Shown: positions 42,979 through 51,416, numbered from the stretch's first letter. The stretch is 64,000 nucleotides of DNA from Hugenholtzia roseola DSM 9546 (GCF_000422585.1 NZ_AUGI01000039.1:1-64000); one strand, 5' to 3'. Notes: generated by a model from the letters alone, not told the origin. Program-made: numbers and translations.

Positions 42979-44055
42979 TCAACTGAAAATTTCTTTTCGC
43001 AATTCGGGTTCTTTGCTAAAACGCCAAATTAGCCCATCTACGTAATAGTGATAAATCACAATCATAGAAAAAGGCACAAAGAGCCATTTGAAAAAGCCAT
43101 TGTGCATCAGACCCAAAACCTCAATCGTGCCTACCACAATCCCATACGCCAGCGAAATGCCAAACCATTTGAAGGCAACGCGACGCACGTCCTTGAAACG
43201 CTTTTTCTGATAGTGCATCATAAAGCCCTGATACTGAAAGTTGTGGTAAATCGTTTCTAAGGCTTCCGCTACCAAAAAAGGCGTGAGGGTCAGGAAAAAG
43301 ACGAAGTAATGGGTAGATAACGCTGCTACCAAAAAGAGAATCTTGGGCAAATTAAGCGGTTTTTTCTGGTACAATCGCTGCGCCTGCCGTAAGACAAACA
43401 AGACAAGTGCCACCATAAAAATTGTCCATACAATTTCGGCAATTTCGGCAGGCAGATAGGGAAAATGTGCTACTAATTCTTTGTAAATAACAACAGGCGA
43501 AGTAATATCGGTATAATCTTGAAAAAAACAAGCAAACATACCTGCATAAAAGAGAAAACCGTCAAGCCAATGGTCTATTTTTTCGTAATCGCCATTTTTG
43601 CCCTTGTAGGCACGCAAAAGCCCCCAATGTTGGCGCATGATATGCCAACTGCCAAAGACGGCGGCAAAAACAATGAGTTCGCTCTGCCAATCGAAAGCCG
43701 TCGCGACAAGCCCTGCCACAATGAAAAGCAGTAGCCCCCAAGTATGTAGAAATGGGCGTTTTTGGCGTTCAGCCTTATCGAAGTGCGTGCGCGAAAAGGT
43801 TTGGAAGATATGCGGGTGGTCGAAAAAGGCGGTAAAGAGGAAATAGGTAACGATAATGGCATCTCCTTTGGGTGCGAAATCTTGCTTTTGCGCCCAAACA
43901 TAGAAAGCCAACACGAGCCAAGTAAAAACACAACTTCCTATAAAAAAAAACAAATCATACTTCGGACTAACAATCCATTTTATCGACCAAAGTGGCGTTT
44001 GGTTGGGTGCAGTCTTTTGGTTAGAGGTAGCAGCAAGGGCATCAGAGGGCATCAT
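42979..44055 (-). CDS. Histidine-rich multi-pass membrane protein of unknown function
   Basis: The 358-residue product has about eight membrane helices. Conserved-looking histidines sit at the helix ends: FFDHPHIFQTFSRTHFD, GSWHIMRQHWGLLRAYKGK, LSTHYFVFFLTL, LETIYHNFQYQGFMMHYQ and IYHYYVDGLIWRFSK. The spacing suggests metal or cofactor binding inside the membrane, as in some membrane oxidases, desaturases and carotenoid-cleaving enzymes, but no family motif is certain. The protein is soluble only at its Gln/Thr-rich N-terminus. No neighbouring gene indicates its role. Confidence 0.65.
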   Translation of the reverse strand: MMPSDALAATSNQKTAPNQTPLWSIKWIVSPKYDLFFFIGSCVFTWLVLAFYVWAQKQDFAPKGDAIIVTYFLFTAFFDHPHIFQTFSRTHFDKAERQKRPFLHTWGLLLFIVAGLVATAFDWQSELIVFAAVFGSWHIMRQHWGLLRAYKGKNGDYEKIDHWLDGFLFYAGMFACFFQDYTDITSPVVIYKELVAHFPYLPAEIAEIVWTIFMVALVLFVLRQAQRLYQKKPLNLPKILFLVAALSTHYFVFFLTLTPFLVAEALETIYHNFQYQGFMMHYQKKRFKDVRRVAFKWFGISLAYGIVVGTIEVLGLMHNGFFKWLFVPFSMIVIYHYYVDGLIWRFSKEPELRKEIFS

Positions 44056-44164
44056 ATACGAAAAAGGCTAAAAATAAAAAGGTAGTTCCCTCCAAAAATA
44101 CGCATTTTTCGCCATTTATGGAGGGAAATAAGGGGAAATCTTATTTTTTGGTGCAAAAAGCCGC

Positions 44165-45334
44165 CTACCTCACTGCCAAAAACGCCCTACGCCAAAGTGT
44201 AAAGCGAATTAGCACGTAAAGGGGGGCTAAGATAAAGCCTGCCATAGAGCCGAAAAAAAGCACCAAGAAGATAAGGAATTTAATAAAAATAGCCGTAGAA
44301 AGACTTTGTAGGGTAGGCAAATAGCGTTTGAGTGGCGCATTGAGGTACAAATTAGCGTAAAGCATCGCAAGGACGATACCCAAGATGGGAATAAAGCCCA
44401 ATCCTACCGCCAAAACTACCGTCGGTATCAGGCGCAATTCTATCTTGCGCAAATATTTTTTCTTGCTTTCGGCACTTTCAAAAACCGCCTTGCCACATGC
44501 CCGACAAGCACGCGCATCTTCTAATTTCGTACCACAAGCCGTACAGCGTTTTTGGGTTTGAAGGGAAAACTGGTGCTTTTCAGGGTTTGAAACCTGCTTT
44601 TGGCGTTTCTGTCCGAAAAAGCCAATTTGGAAAGCCACTGCCGTTGGCGTTTTACACTTAGCGCAACTAAGGGCAAAAGGGGTATTGAGGTGCTGACACT
44701 TCGCACAGGCGATTTTTTGCTTCTCCTCTTTGGCAGCAATGCGCTTTTTTAGCAGGAAAAGTGCCAAGACCGCTATCCCGAAAAATAACAACGCCAACAG
44801 ACCAAAAGCCAACAACAAGAAGAAGCCAAAAAAGACGAAGACATCTTGAAAACTACTCGCAATCGTATGCAGGTACAAATCGCCATCTTCATCTATTGAA
44901 AGCAAATATTCCTCTATCTGCGTTTTGAGTAGGGTTAGAAAATAGACACCTGCCGCCAACAGCAGCGTACCGCCATATTCGCCTACAAAACCTGCCTGAT
45001 GAATCGTTTTGAGTACGCCAATGCTGGCTTCATCTACTAATTGCGTCGTGATAAGGGCATAAAGTAAAGGCTTTACGTAGGGGTCGGCAAGGATAAAAAA
45101 CTGTTTGAGGTCGGTATTTTTATCTGCCAAAATCTCTAAAAGAGCCAAAACACCCAAAATTAGCACTACCGCAGGGTGCGTAATGAAGGTATCAGGCGCA
45201 ACTTCGGGGGCTTCCACAAAAGGCATGAGCTTGGGATAAGCCATCGTGAGTGCCATCAAAAAGGCGGGCAAAAAAGCGCGAGCAGCAAAAAGGGGCATCA
45301 ACCCCAAAGCCTGAATCAGAAAGGCGATAGACAT
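44165..45334 (-). CDS. DUF4126-like membrane protein with zinc ribbons
   Basis: The 389-residue product has several membrane helices in the N-terminal 220 residues. One segment, HPAVVLILGVLALLEILADKN, is of the DUF4126 type. Zinc-ribbon motifs then follow (CAKCQHLN with CAKCKTP, about 232-252; CTACGTKLEDARACRACGK, about 287-307). Further helices lie at the end. Zinc ribbons in membrane proteins are common regulators or scaffolds, and no enzyme activity is suggested. I start it at the ATG at 45334. It follows the LON-domain gene by 36 bases and may be co-transcribed. Confidence 0.7.
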   Translation of the reverse strand: MSIAFLIQALGLMPLFAARAFLPAFLMALTMAYPKLMPFVEAPEVAPDTFITHPAVVLILGVLALLEILADKNTDLKQFFILADPYVKPLLYALITTQLVDEASIGVLKTIHQAGFVGEYGGTLLLAAGVYFLTLLKTQIEEYLLSIDEDGDLYLHTIASSFQDVFVFFGFFLLLAFGLLALLFFGIAVLALFLLKKRIAAKEEKQKIACAKCQHLNTPFALSCAKCKTPTAVAFQIGFFGQKRQKQVSNPEKHQFSLQTQKRCTACGTKLEDARACRACGKAVFESAESKKKYLRKIELRLIPTVVLAVGLGFIPILGIVLAMLYANLYLNAPLKRYLPTLQSLSTAIFIKFLIFLVLFFGSMAGFILAPLYVLIRFTLWRRAFLAVR

Positions 45335-45370
45335 AGGTATTTTTTTTAGGAAAGCAAAAAAAAGCAAAAA

Positions 45371-46027
45371 TTATCGCTTCTCAAAATCATTCTTAAAATC
45401 TAAGGGATTAAAATTTTGAAAATGCCCATTGAGGCGAATCCGCTCTTTGCTGCGCTCCACTTCCGAAACGATAGGCGTAATACGCTCCAAGTGGCGCATC
45501 AGAAAGGCAAGCCGCTCCGATTCGCGCTTCAAGCCCACAAGTTCGTACTCTTCCAATACCGAAAGCCCCAATTTATGCCCCAAATGAAAGGAAAGAAGGG
45601 TCTCTTTTTCGGAAAAGTCGTGGTCGAGCTGCAAGATGCGATACAAGGCAGAAACCGCCGCCAAAAAGTTTTCCTTCTGCGAAAAAGAAGCATCATCTTC
45701 AAAGACAATGCGCTCTATTTCGCCGCCCGCATAGAGTTTTTCCTGCGAAACGGGATTTTTAAAAGATAACAACCGAAAGACGGACATCACCTTCGTCTTG
45801 ATATCGAGCCTACCGTCGTCATAACGCTTGCTAATTTCGGTAATGCGCACCTCTGCACCCAGTTCGCGTATGGAGGTATCGATAAAGGCAGGGATTCCAA
45901 AATTGGTTTTGTTTTTCAAACAATCTTCTACTAACTGCAAATAGCGCGGCTCAAAGATGTTGAGGTTGAGCGTGTCAGTAGGGAAAAGCACCAAATTGAG
46001 TGGAAAAAGCGGCAGCACGAGTGTCAT
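45371..46027 (-). CDS. LON substrate-binding-domain protein
   Basis: The 218-residue product begins LPLFPLNLVLFPTDTLNLNIFEPRYLQLVEDCL, a clear LON N-terminal domain (PF02190) start, with GAEVRITEISKRYDDGRLDIKTKVMSVFRLL as its second part. No ATPase or protease domain follows, so it is a stand-alone LON-domain protein. In Bacteroidota such proteins are common; their role may be in proteolysis control, not shown. It is followed by the DUF4126-like gene. Confidence 0.85.
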   Translation of the reverse strand: MTLVLPLFPLNLVLFPTDTLNLNIFEPRYLQLVEDCLKNKTNFGIPAFIDTSIRELGAEVRITEISKRYDDGRLDIKTKVMSVFRLLSFKNPVSQEKLYAGGEIERIVFEDDASFSQKENFLAAVSALYRILQLDHDFSEKETLLSFHLGHKLGLSVLEEYELVGLKRESERLAFLMRHLERITPIVSEVERSKERIRLNGHFQNFNPLDFKNDFEKR

Positions 46028-46053
46028 AGGATATTTTTCTGTTTAGATTTCTA

Positions 46054-46061
46054 CAAAAGTA
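46054..46061 (-). promoter_or_regulatory. Possible -7 box for the LON-domain gene
   Basis: TACTTTTG on the minus strand, close to the ATG at 46027, is a partial Bacteroidota -7 match without a good -33 element. Confidence 0.3.
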
Positions 46062-46190
46062 AGCCTTTGTTTAAGGTTTTGGTAGGAAAAGATAGCATTT
46101 TTAGGGCGATTTTGCAAAAAAAATTTCTCCGCGCCGCTGTCTATCTTCCATAGGCTACCAAAAAAAATGCCTTTGAAGTTAGTTTTTTTG

Positions 46191-46198
46191 TAATTTTG
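46191..46198 (+). promoter_or_regulatory. Possible -7 box upstream of def
   Basis: TAATTTTG at 46191-46198; the nearest TTTG (46172-46175) is only 15 bases away. A MITE lies between this box and the def start at 46534. Confidence 0.35.
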
Positions 46199-46233
46199 CA
46201 ACTGCTTCTATACGCACCCAAACGGCGACAGGG

Positions 46234-46409
46234 CAGTGATGTTAAGTTCTGTGAAAAACCTTGTTCTATTAAAGTTTTTTCAAACTTGACACAAAATAAA
46301 ATTTGGACTTAAACCCTAAGCGTCTTGAATACCCTTAGGGTTTGGGTCATAGGACAAGGCAATGCCTTGCCCTACGTTTGAATCTAACTTTTAGGATTTA
46401 ACATCACTG
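46234..46409 (-). repeat. MITE family A, variant II copy
   Basis: It starts CAGTGATGTTAAGTTCT and ends AGGATTTAACATCACTG, 176 bp. It has AAATAAAATTTGGACTTAAACCC, a CCCTAAGCGTCTTGAATACCC hairpin and the core GGACAAGGCA, A, TGCCTTGCCC. A second TAACATCACTGG follows immediately (46411-46422), a partial extra end. The copy lies in the 506-base gap before def. Confidence 0.8.
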
Positions 46410-46433
46410 GTAACATCACTGGGCGAAAGGGAC

Positions 46434-46533
46434 GCGCTCTTCGTTTTTTGTCTTTGTTTGCCTTTGTTTGCCTTTGTCGCTGTTTCTCCTTTATTTTGTT
46501 ATGACTTTGTTATGAACTTGTTATGATTTCTAT
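46434..46533 (+). promoter_or_regulatory. Leader region of def with short repeats
   Basis: Three copies of TTGTTATGA with small changes lie directly before the start codon, and TTTGTTTGCC is repeated before them. No clear -33/-7 pair is present, so the def promoter may have been displaced or replaced by the MITE insertion upstream. Confidence 0.35.
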
Positions 46534-47085
46534 ATGATTCGACCCATTTATACCTACGGACAACCCGTTCTAAGAAAAAAAGCCCAAGATATTCCCAACG
46601 ACGGCAGCGTCGACATCAAGCAATTAGTGGCAGATATGTTCGAAACCATGTATGCTGCCCATGGCGTGGGACTGGCTGCCCCCCAAATCGGACTAAGCCA
46701 ACGCATCTTTGTAGTAGATGCCGCCTCTATGGAAGAGGGCTTAGAAAATTTTAAGAAAGTCTTTATCAATCCACAAATCATCGAAGAAAAAGGTCAGAAG
46801 TGGGAATTTGAGGAAGGCTGCCTTAGCATACCCGATATTCGCGAAAGAGTGGCGCGGCAGGCAGATATTACCATCGAATACTACGACCAAGATTGGAAAC
46901 ACCACAAGGAAAGCTATTCTGGTATCGCCGCACGCATTATCCAACACGAATACGACCACATCGAGGGTATTCTCTTTACCGACCACATCTCTACTTTTCG
47001 CAAACAACTGCTCAAAAATAAGCTGGATAAGATTGCAAAAGGCAAGGTAGAAGCCGATTATCGCATTTTGCCCTGCAAGAAGTAA
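46534..47085 (+). CDS. def: Peptide deformylase
   Basis: The 183-residue enzyme removes the formyl group from the N-terminus of new proteins in the cytoplasm. The three motifs are HGVGLAAPQIG (about residues 43-53), EGCLSIP (about 99-105, the metal-binding Cys) and QHEYDHIEG (about 142-150, with the two metal-binding His and the catalytic Glu). The length is typical. The gene usually neighbours fmt; here it stands alone and is followed by three hairpin repeats. Confidence 0.95.
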   Translation: MIRPIYTYGQPVLRKKAQDIPNDGSVDIKQLVADMFETMYAAHGVGLAAPQIGLSQRIFVVDAASMEEGLENFKKVFINPQIIEEKGQKWEFEEGCLSIPDIRERVARQADITIEYYDQDWKHHKESYSGIAARIIQHEYDHIEGILFTDHISTFRKQLLKNKLDKIAKGKVEADYRILPCKK

Positions 47086-47090
47086 GAAGT

Positions 47091-47165
47091 CGTCTGTGGG
47101 ACACAGACAACGGCTCGTTTGTGGGACACAGACAACGGCTCGTTTGTGGGACACAGACAACGGCG
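47091..47165. repeat. Three 25-bp hairpin repeats just after def
   Basis: Units at 47091, 47116 and 47141 are CGTCTGTGGGACACAGAC, then AACGGCT, with the T-for-C change in units two and three. Each contains GTCTGTG or GTTTGTG, GGA and CACAGAC, a perfect or wobble 7-bp stem. The hairpin and the AACGGC tail match those of the 58-bp array at 19 kb. Confidence 0.9.
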
Positions 47166-47239
47166 ACAATTTCGAGTCTGAACTCATACCCCTTATTTCA
47201 ACTTTGAATCAAACCTAAACAAGTTTGGGCAAATTTTGA

Positions 47240-47280
47240 AGCACTTAGGACAAGGCACTGCCTTGTCCCTACAAAGTTAT
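47240..47280. repeat. MITE family A solo core
   Basis: GGACAAGGCA, C, TGCCTTGTCC at 47248-47268 is a perfect palindrome apart from the centre. Only TAGG and CCCTACAAAG flank it; no terminal repeats remain. Confidence 0.6.
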
Positions 47281-47313
47281 CAATTGAGTAGTTTTCAAAA
47301 CTTGAAATTCCCC

Positions 47314-48318
47314 CTATTCTTCCACAGGCATAAAACCCTCATCGAGGCGCACAATCATACCATAGAGTCCCTTTTTCTCCTTCAAAGCCTTCTGATAAGC
47401 AAGTGCGTGTTCGTAGCTATAAAAAGGTGCTAAAAGCAAACGATAATATTTTTTACCGTCCAGCTCCACAATCGCCACCATAATATTCCGATGCCAATTT
47501 TCGCCTAATTCGTGTGCAGCCGCCAAAAGGTGTTCATATTCTTCAAAAACGCCCACCTGCACGCCTAAGGTTTGCGCTTCAATAGGCATAGAATGAACTT
47601 CCAAACGGTAAAGACCGCGCACCTTCGAATCGAGGCGCAAGCGGAAAGATAATTCTGGTTCGGCACTACGCGCAAAAGTTTGGATAGGCGCGTCAGGCTT
47701 GCCCTCTGCCTGCGGATAGCGGCGCAAATATTCCATCATCTTTTGGGGCGAAACATAACCCTCGATTCGCGCCAAAAGTTTGCCTTCGGGCGTAACGATA
47801 CAGACCTGCGGAAAGGTCTTGACTTCAAAGGTCTTAATTAGATAGTCGCTATAAAGGGAATAGGCTTTTACTTTGAAAAACAAATATCTTTTGTTTCCAT
47901 ACATAGCAACGTATTGGTTGCGAAAAGTAGTGCTGTCGTATTGCGTTGGGCGATTGTAAAAATACAAGAGATAGGGCTTTTTTTCTGCCTGCGCTTTTTC
48001 TTTCAATTTTTCATACGTGCCTTCAAAAAAAATAACGCCCTCTTTGTCGTCTTGGGGCAGATTTGGGTCAAGGCTTGTTTTGTCGTCTTGGCTTTGGGCA
48101 GCGGTTTCTTTTTTGGTGGGCTTTTCTGGCTGTGTCTTAGCAGTTTTTGGGTCTGATTTGGCAGCATTTCCTTTGGCAGGTGCAATGGAACGGGTATTAG
48201 TTTGCGCCCAAGTCTGCCCCTGATAAAAAAGTCCGCCGACAAGCCAAAATATTAAATAATATTTTTTCAGGATAGGATTTTCCGAAAAAAGAAGTAGATT
48301 TTTTTTTGAGAATCTCAT
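47314..48318 (-). CDS. Exported thioredoxin-like protein with SPOR domain
   Basis: The 334-residue product has a signal sequence (FWLVGGLFYQGQTWAQ, cleavage near residue 39) and a Lys/Pro-rich linker (about 45-92). A thioredoxin-like domain follows (about 98-210), and a SPOR-like domain (about 255-334; GVQVGVFEEYEHLLAAAHEL and YYRLLLAPFYSYEHALAYQKALKEK). The thioredoxin domain has no CxxC: the active-site position is NRPTQYDSTTF, so redox activity is unlikely. SPOR domains bind peptidoglycan stripped of side peptides at division sites. It probably is a periplasmic division or cell-wall-associated scaffold. Confidence 0.78.
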   Translation of the reverse strand: MRFSKKNLLLFSENPILKKYYLIFWLVGGLFYQGQTWAQTNTRSIAPAKGNAAKSDPKTAKTQPEKPTKKETAAQSQDDKTSLDPNLPQDDKEGVIFFEGTYEKLKEKAQAEKKPYLLYFYNRPTQYDSTTFRNQYVAMYGNKRYLFFKVKAYSLYSDYLIKTFEVKTFPQVCIVTPEGKLLARIEGYVSPQKMMEYLRRYPQAEGKPDAPIQTFARSAEPELSFRLRLDSKVRGLYRLEVHSMPIEAQTLGVQVGVFEEYEHLLAAAHELGENWHRNIMVAIVELDGKKYYRLLLAPFYSYEHALAYQKALKEKKGLYGMIVRLDEGFMPVEE

Positions 48319-48440
48319 ATTTTAGTTTTGATAGCGAAATAAGTGATTGCTACACGCGCCGATTCCCCCGTCAGGGCTTGAAGCCGCCGACAGGGTTGTT
48401 GAAAACTGATTTTCCACTAAGGGACGTAGAAGTAGGACGC

Positions 48441-49373
48441 TTATTTCTTTGTTTTTTTAATTTTTTCTAAAATCTTATCGCCCCCGTCGTCGAGGACTTC
48501 TTGCGCCATGCGTTGTGCCAAGTGTATCGCTTCATTGATGGGAACAAGGACATTTCTGCGAATTTCTTTCTTCCCACTCAAACTAATGATGCCACAATTG
48601 AGGCGCAACTGGTCGCCTTCTAAGGTTGCTAAGGCAAAGACGGGAACACTACAACCACCTTCCATGTGCCGCAAAAAGGCGCGTTCGGTAGCGACGCAGG
48701 TTTCAGTGGCTTCATGATTGACCGCCTCTCTGATGCGCATTTTAAGAGTTGGCTCTAAATCGCGAGCCGCTTCAATGGCAATGCTGCCCTGCCCTGCCGC
48801 AGGAGTGAAAGTTTCGCTTTCAAGCTCTTGGACGATAAATTCGCCGTAGCCCATTCTATGCACACCTGCATAGGCTAAAAGTAGGGCATCACATTGCCCC
48901 TCTTCGAGCTTACGCATGCGGGTTTGCAGATTGCCACGCATGTTGGTTGTACGCACATTGCTATAATATTGTTTAAGCAAAGCGGTTCGGCGCGTAGAAG
49001 AAGTGCCGACGAGCCACTTATTAGCCGTATCGAGGCGAAAGTCTTTATTAAACGAAATGACGACATCATTGACCCTTTCGCGCTTAGTAAAGGCAATGAT
49101 TTCGAGCCTGCTATCGAGGTCGGATTGCAGGTCTTTGGCACTATGAACGGCGATGTCGATTTCACCTGCAAAGAGTTTTTCCTCTAATTCTTCGGTAAAA
49201 ACGCCCTTACTGCCAATTTTGGCAATGCTTTTATGTAAGATTTTGTCGCCTTTGGTTTCCATCGTAACCAATTCGGAAGTCATGCCTGCCTTTTTCAAAA
49301 GGTGCTTGACGTGACGTGCCTGCCAAAGTGCCAGCTTACTGTTTCGAGTTCCGATTTTAATAACTTTTCCCAA
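48441..49373 (-). CDS. hemC: Hydroxymethylbilane synthase (porphobilinogen deaminase)
   Basis: The 310-residue enzyme joins four porphobilinogen units into hydroxymethylbilane for heme. IGTRNSKLALWQARHVKHLL (N-terminal), DSRLEIIAFTKRERVNDV, MRGNLQTRMRKLEEGQCDALLLAYAGVHRMG and EGGCSVPVFALA are diagnostic; the Cys in EGGCSVP holds the dipyrromethane cofactor. The length is normal. It is not in an operon with other hem genes in this window. Confidence 0.95.
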   Translation of the reverse strand: MGKVIKIGTRNSKLALWQARHVKHLLKKAGMTSELVTMETKGDKILHKSIAKIGSKGVFTEELEEKLFAGEIDIAVHSAKDLQSDLDSRLEIIAFTKRERVNDVVISFNKDFRLDTANKWLVGTSSTRRTALLKQYYSNVRTTNMRGNLQTRMRKLEEGQCDALLLAYAGVHRMGYGEFIVQELESETFTPAAGQGSIAIEAARDLEPTLKMRIREAVNHEATETCVATERAFLRHMEGGCSVPVFALATLEGDQLRLNCGIISLSGKKEIRRNVLVPINEAIHLAQRMAQEVLDDGGDKILEKIKKTKK

Positions 49374-49485
49374 TGCTCCTGAATGTTTATAGGTTTATTT
49401 TTGAAGGGTTTTGCCTAAACCAAAGATTTCGCCCCAAAAACTAACATTTGTTTGTCGATAAAAAAAGTTTTTGCTCATTTTTTTT

Positions 49486-49493
49486 CATCTTTG
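49486..49493 (+). promoter_or_regulatory. Possible -7 box for the acyl-CoA reductase gene
   Basis: CATCTTTG resembles the TAnnTTTG box, with C for T. Transcription from here supports the ATG at 49527. Confidence 0.3.
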
Positions 49494-49526
49494 CAGTCAA
49501 AAAAAACAAAACCGCCGTTTCGAGCC

Positions 49527-50621
49527 ATGAAAATAGACCCTAAAAACGCCCTTACCGACGCAAAGGCTTTACCCACACCCACTACCTACAACGAGCGTCT
49601 GCACGCACTTGCCTGCTTAGGCGAGCGAATAAAAGACCTTGTCGCAATGCCAAACCTATTGGAAGCGGCGCGTTGGGTAGGAGAAAGCTATCGCCAAAAT
49701 GCTTGGTTTACGCCCTCCTCCCTCGCCTTTGCGCTATCCGAATGGGCAGCCCTGCTTGACCCAACGGCGTTAGAAGCGTGGGTAGCACCCTATCGCACTG
49801 CCTTAGAAAAGGCTGATAAAAAGCAGATGCGCAAGGTTGGACTTATTGCGGCGGGCAATATTCCCTTGGTTGCTTTTCACGATTGGCTTGCTATTTTTGT
49901 GTCGGGCAATCAGGCGCAGGTAAAACTTAGTAGCAAAGATACAGTTTTGCTGCCTGCCTTGTTAGAAATATTGGTAGAAATTTTCCCTACTGCTGCTACT
50001 CAAATTCAATTTTTTCCCCACCTGCTCAAAGAAGCCCACGCTTACATAGCCACAGGAAGCGATAATTCGACGCGATACTTTGCCTATTATTTTGACAAAT
50101 ATCCGCACCTGATACGCAGCAATCGCACTTCTATCGCCGTTTTGCAGGGCAACGAAAGTGCAGAAGACTTAGCCAATTTGCACACCGATATTTTCACCTA
50201 CTTTGGTTTAGGGTGCAGAAATGTATCCAAAATATTTGTGCCAGAAGGGTACGATTTTAACCCCTTGCTCGATATTTTTTACGAAAAAGGCAAAGATTTG
50301 ATGCAGCACAACAAATACGCCAATAATTACGACTACAATAAAGCCGTTTATTTGATGAACCAAATCCCACATTTAGACGCAGGAACTTGCCTTATCAAAC
50401 ACGATGAAGGGCTTTTTTCGCCTACCGCCGTCCTCTATGCCCAAACTTATCGCAACCAAGACGAAGTAGAAAATTTTGCAACCCTTTGGCAAAACAAAAT
50501 ACAATGCAGGGTAGGAAAGGGAGGCTTGTCTTTCGGAACAGCCCAGAAGCCCCGTCTGAACGACTATGCCGACAATCTCGATACGATGGATTTTTTATTA
50601 AATCTTAAAAATGAGATTTGA
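49527..50621 (+). CDS. Acyl-CoA reductase of the LuxC/aldehyde-dehydrogenase type
   Basis: The 364-residue product contains the LuxC-family core: GLIAAGNIPLVAFHDWLAIFVSGNQAQVKLSSKDTVLLP, then YIATGSDNSTRYFAYYFDKYPHLIRSNRTSIAVLQG, and YFGLGCRNVSKIFVPEGYDF with the catalytic Cys (GCRNVS). Such proteins reduce activated fatty acids or acyl-CoA to aldehydes. In non-luminous Bacteroidota they take part in lipid or aldehyde metabolism of unknown detail. I start it at the ATG at 49527; the upstream TTG lies at or above the likely transcript start. Confidence 0.85.
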   Translation: MKIDPKNALTDAKALPTPTTYNERLHALACLGERIKDLVAMPNLLEAARWVGESYRQNAWFTPSSLAFALSEWAALLDPTALEAWVAPYRTALEKADKKQMRKVGLIAAGNIPLVAFHDWLAIFVSGNQAQVKLSSKDTVLLPALLEILVEIFPTAATQIQFFPHLLKEAHAYIATGSDNSTRYFAYYFDKYPHLIRSNRTSIAVLQGNESAEDLANLHTDIFTYFGLGCRNVSKIFVPEGYDFNPLLDIFYEKGKDLMQHNKYANNYDYNKAVYLMNQIPHLDAGTCLIKHDEGLFSPTAVLYAQTYRNQDEVENFATLWQNKIQCRVGKGGLSFGTAQKPRLNDYADNLDTMDFLLNLKNEI

Positions 50622-50689
50622 GCCTAAATAAGCCGCTTGTGTTGCGAAACGCTTGTTTTGCACAATAGTATAAAAATCTATAAAATATT

Positions 50690-50730
50690 TTTCAATCAAA
50701 TTTCGGACAAGGCAGTGCCTTGTCCCCACA
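50690..50730. repeat. MITE family A solo core in the leader of the LolD-like gene
   Basis: GGACAAGGCA, G, TGCCTTGTCC at 50705-50725, preceded by TTTCAATCAAATTTC. The hairpin ends 13 bases before the ATG at 50739 and could cover the start region in the mRNA. Confidence 0.7.
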
Positions 50731-50738
50731 AAAGTAAA

Positions 50739-51416
50739 ATGCCCCTTATCCGTACCGTCCAGCTCACCAAAATTTTTCATGCCAAACGCCCAAATGAAGT
50801 AGTCGCACTTTCGGGCATAGACCTATCGCTTGAAGCAGGCAGCGCGACGCTTTTAGAAGGCAGTTCGGGTAGCGGAAAAACAACGTTGATGAGCCTTTTG
50901 GCAGGTTTGAGCAAACCCACTTCGGGGGATTATTTTTTTAAAGACCACAATCTTTCCCTTTGGTCAGAAAAATTTTTAACCGCCTTCCGACAACAACATT
51001 TCGGGATTCTGTTTCAAAATTTCCAACTCTTGCCCACCAAAACCGCTTTCGAAAATATCGCTTTGCCACTTTATTGTCAATCTTTTTCAAGCCAAGAAAT
51101 CAGGGAAAAGGTGCAAAAAGCTGCCGAAAAAGCCAATATTGCACACAAATTACAACAAAAAGTAGGCGAACTTTCAGGTGGCGAACAGCAACGCACTGCC
51201 TTAGCGCGTGCCTTAGTGAGCGAGCCTGCTATCATTTTTGCAGACGAACCCACTTCACAATTAGACCGCAGAAATGCCCAACAAATTCTCTCCCTTTTTG
51301 AAAAACTCAAAGCCGAAGGCACTACTTTTTTGCTCACCACACACGATTCTTTGGTAAGCCAACACCCTTTTATAGACCAAAAAATACAATTAGAAGACGG
51401 AAAAATAATAAAATAA
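50739..51416 (+). CDS. LolD/MacB-like ABC-transporter ATPase
   Basis: The 225-residue ATPase has Walker A GSSGSGKTTLMSLLAG (about residues 41-56), LPTKTAFENIALPLYCQ, the ABC signature LSGGEQQRTALARALVSEP and Walker B IIFADEPTSQLDRRNAQ. The short length and the LLPTKTAFENI motif match the LolD/FtsE/MacB branch that drives lipoprotein release or macrolide export. The membrane partner is not adjacent. The ATG at 50739 follows a strong hairpin (50705-50725), which may reduce translation. A bidirectional-looking terminator follows. Confidence 0.88.
   Translation: MPLIRTVQLTKIFHAKRPNEVVALSGIDLSLEAGSATLLEGSSGSGKTTLMSLLAGLSKPTSGDYFFKDHNLSLWSEKFLTAFRQQHFGILFQNFQLLPTKTAFENIALPLYCQSFSSQEIREKVQKAAEKANIAHKLQQKVGELSGGEQQRTALARALVSEPAIIFADEPTSQLDRRNAQQILSLFEKLKAEGTTFLLTTHDSLVSQHPFIDQKIQLEDGKIIK

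Noticed and set aside
47248-47268. The MITE core palindrome as a rho-independent terminator.
   Set aside because: It lacks a T run after the stem in nearly all copies and occurs in leaders as well as after genes.
49527-50621. LuxC similarity could suggest bioluminescence genes.
   Set aside because: No luxAB, luxD or luxE genes are nearby, and such reductases are common in non-luminous Bacteroidota.
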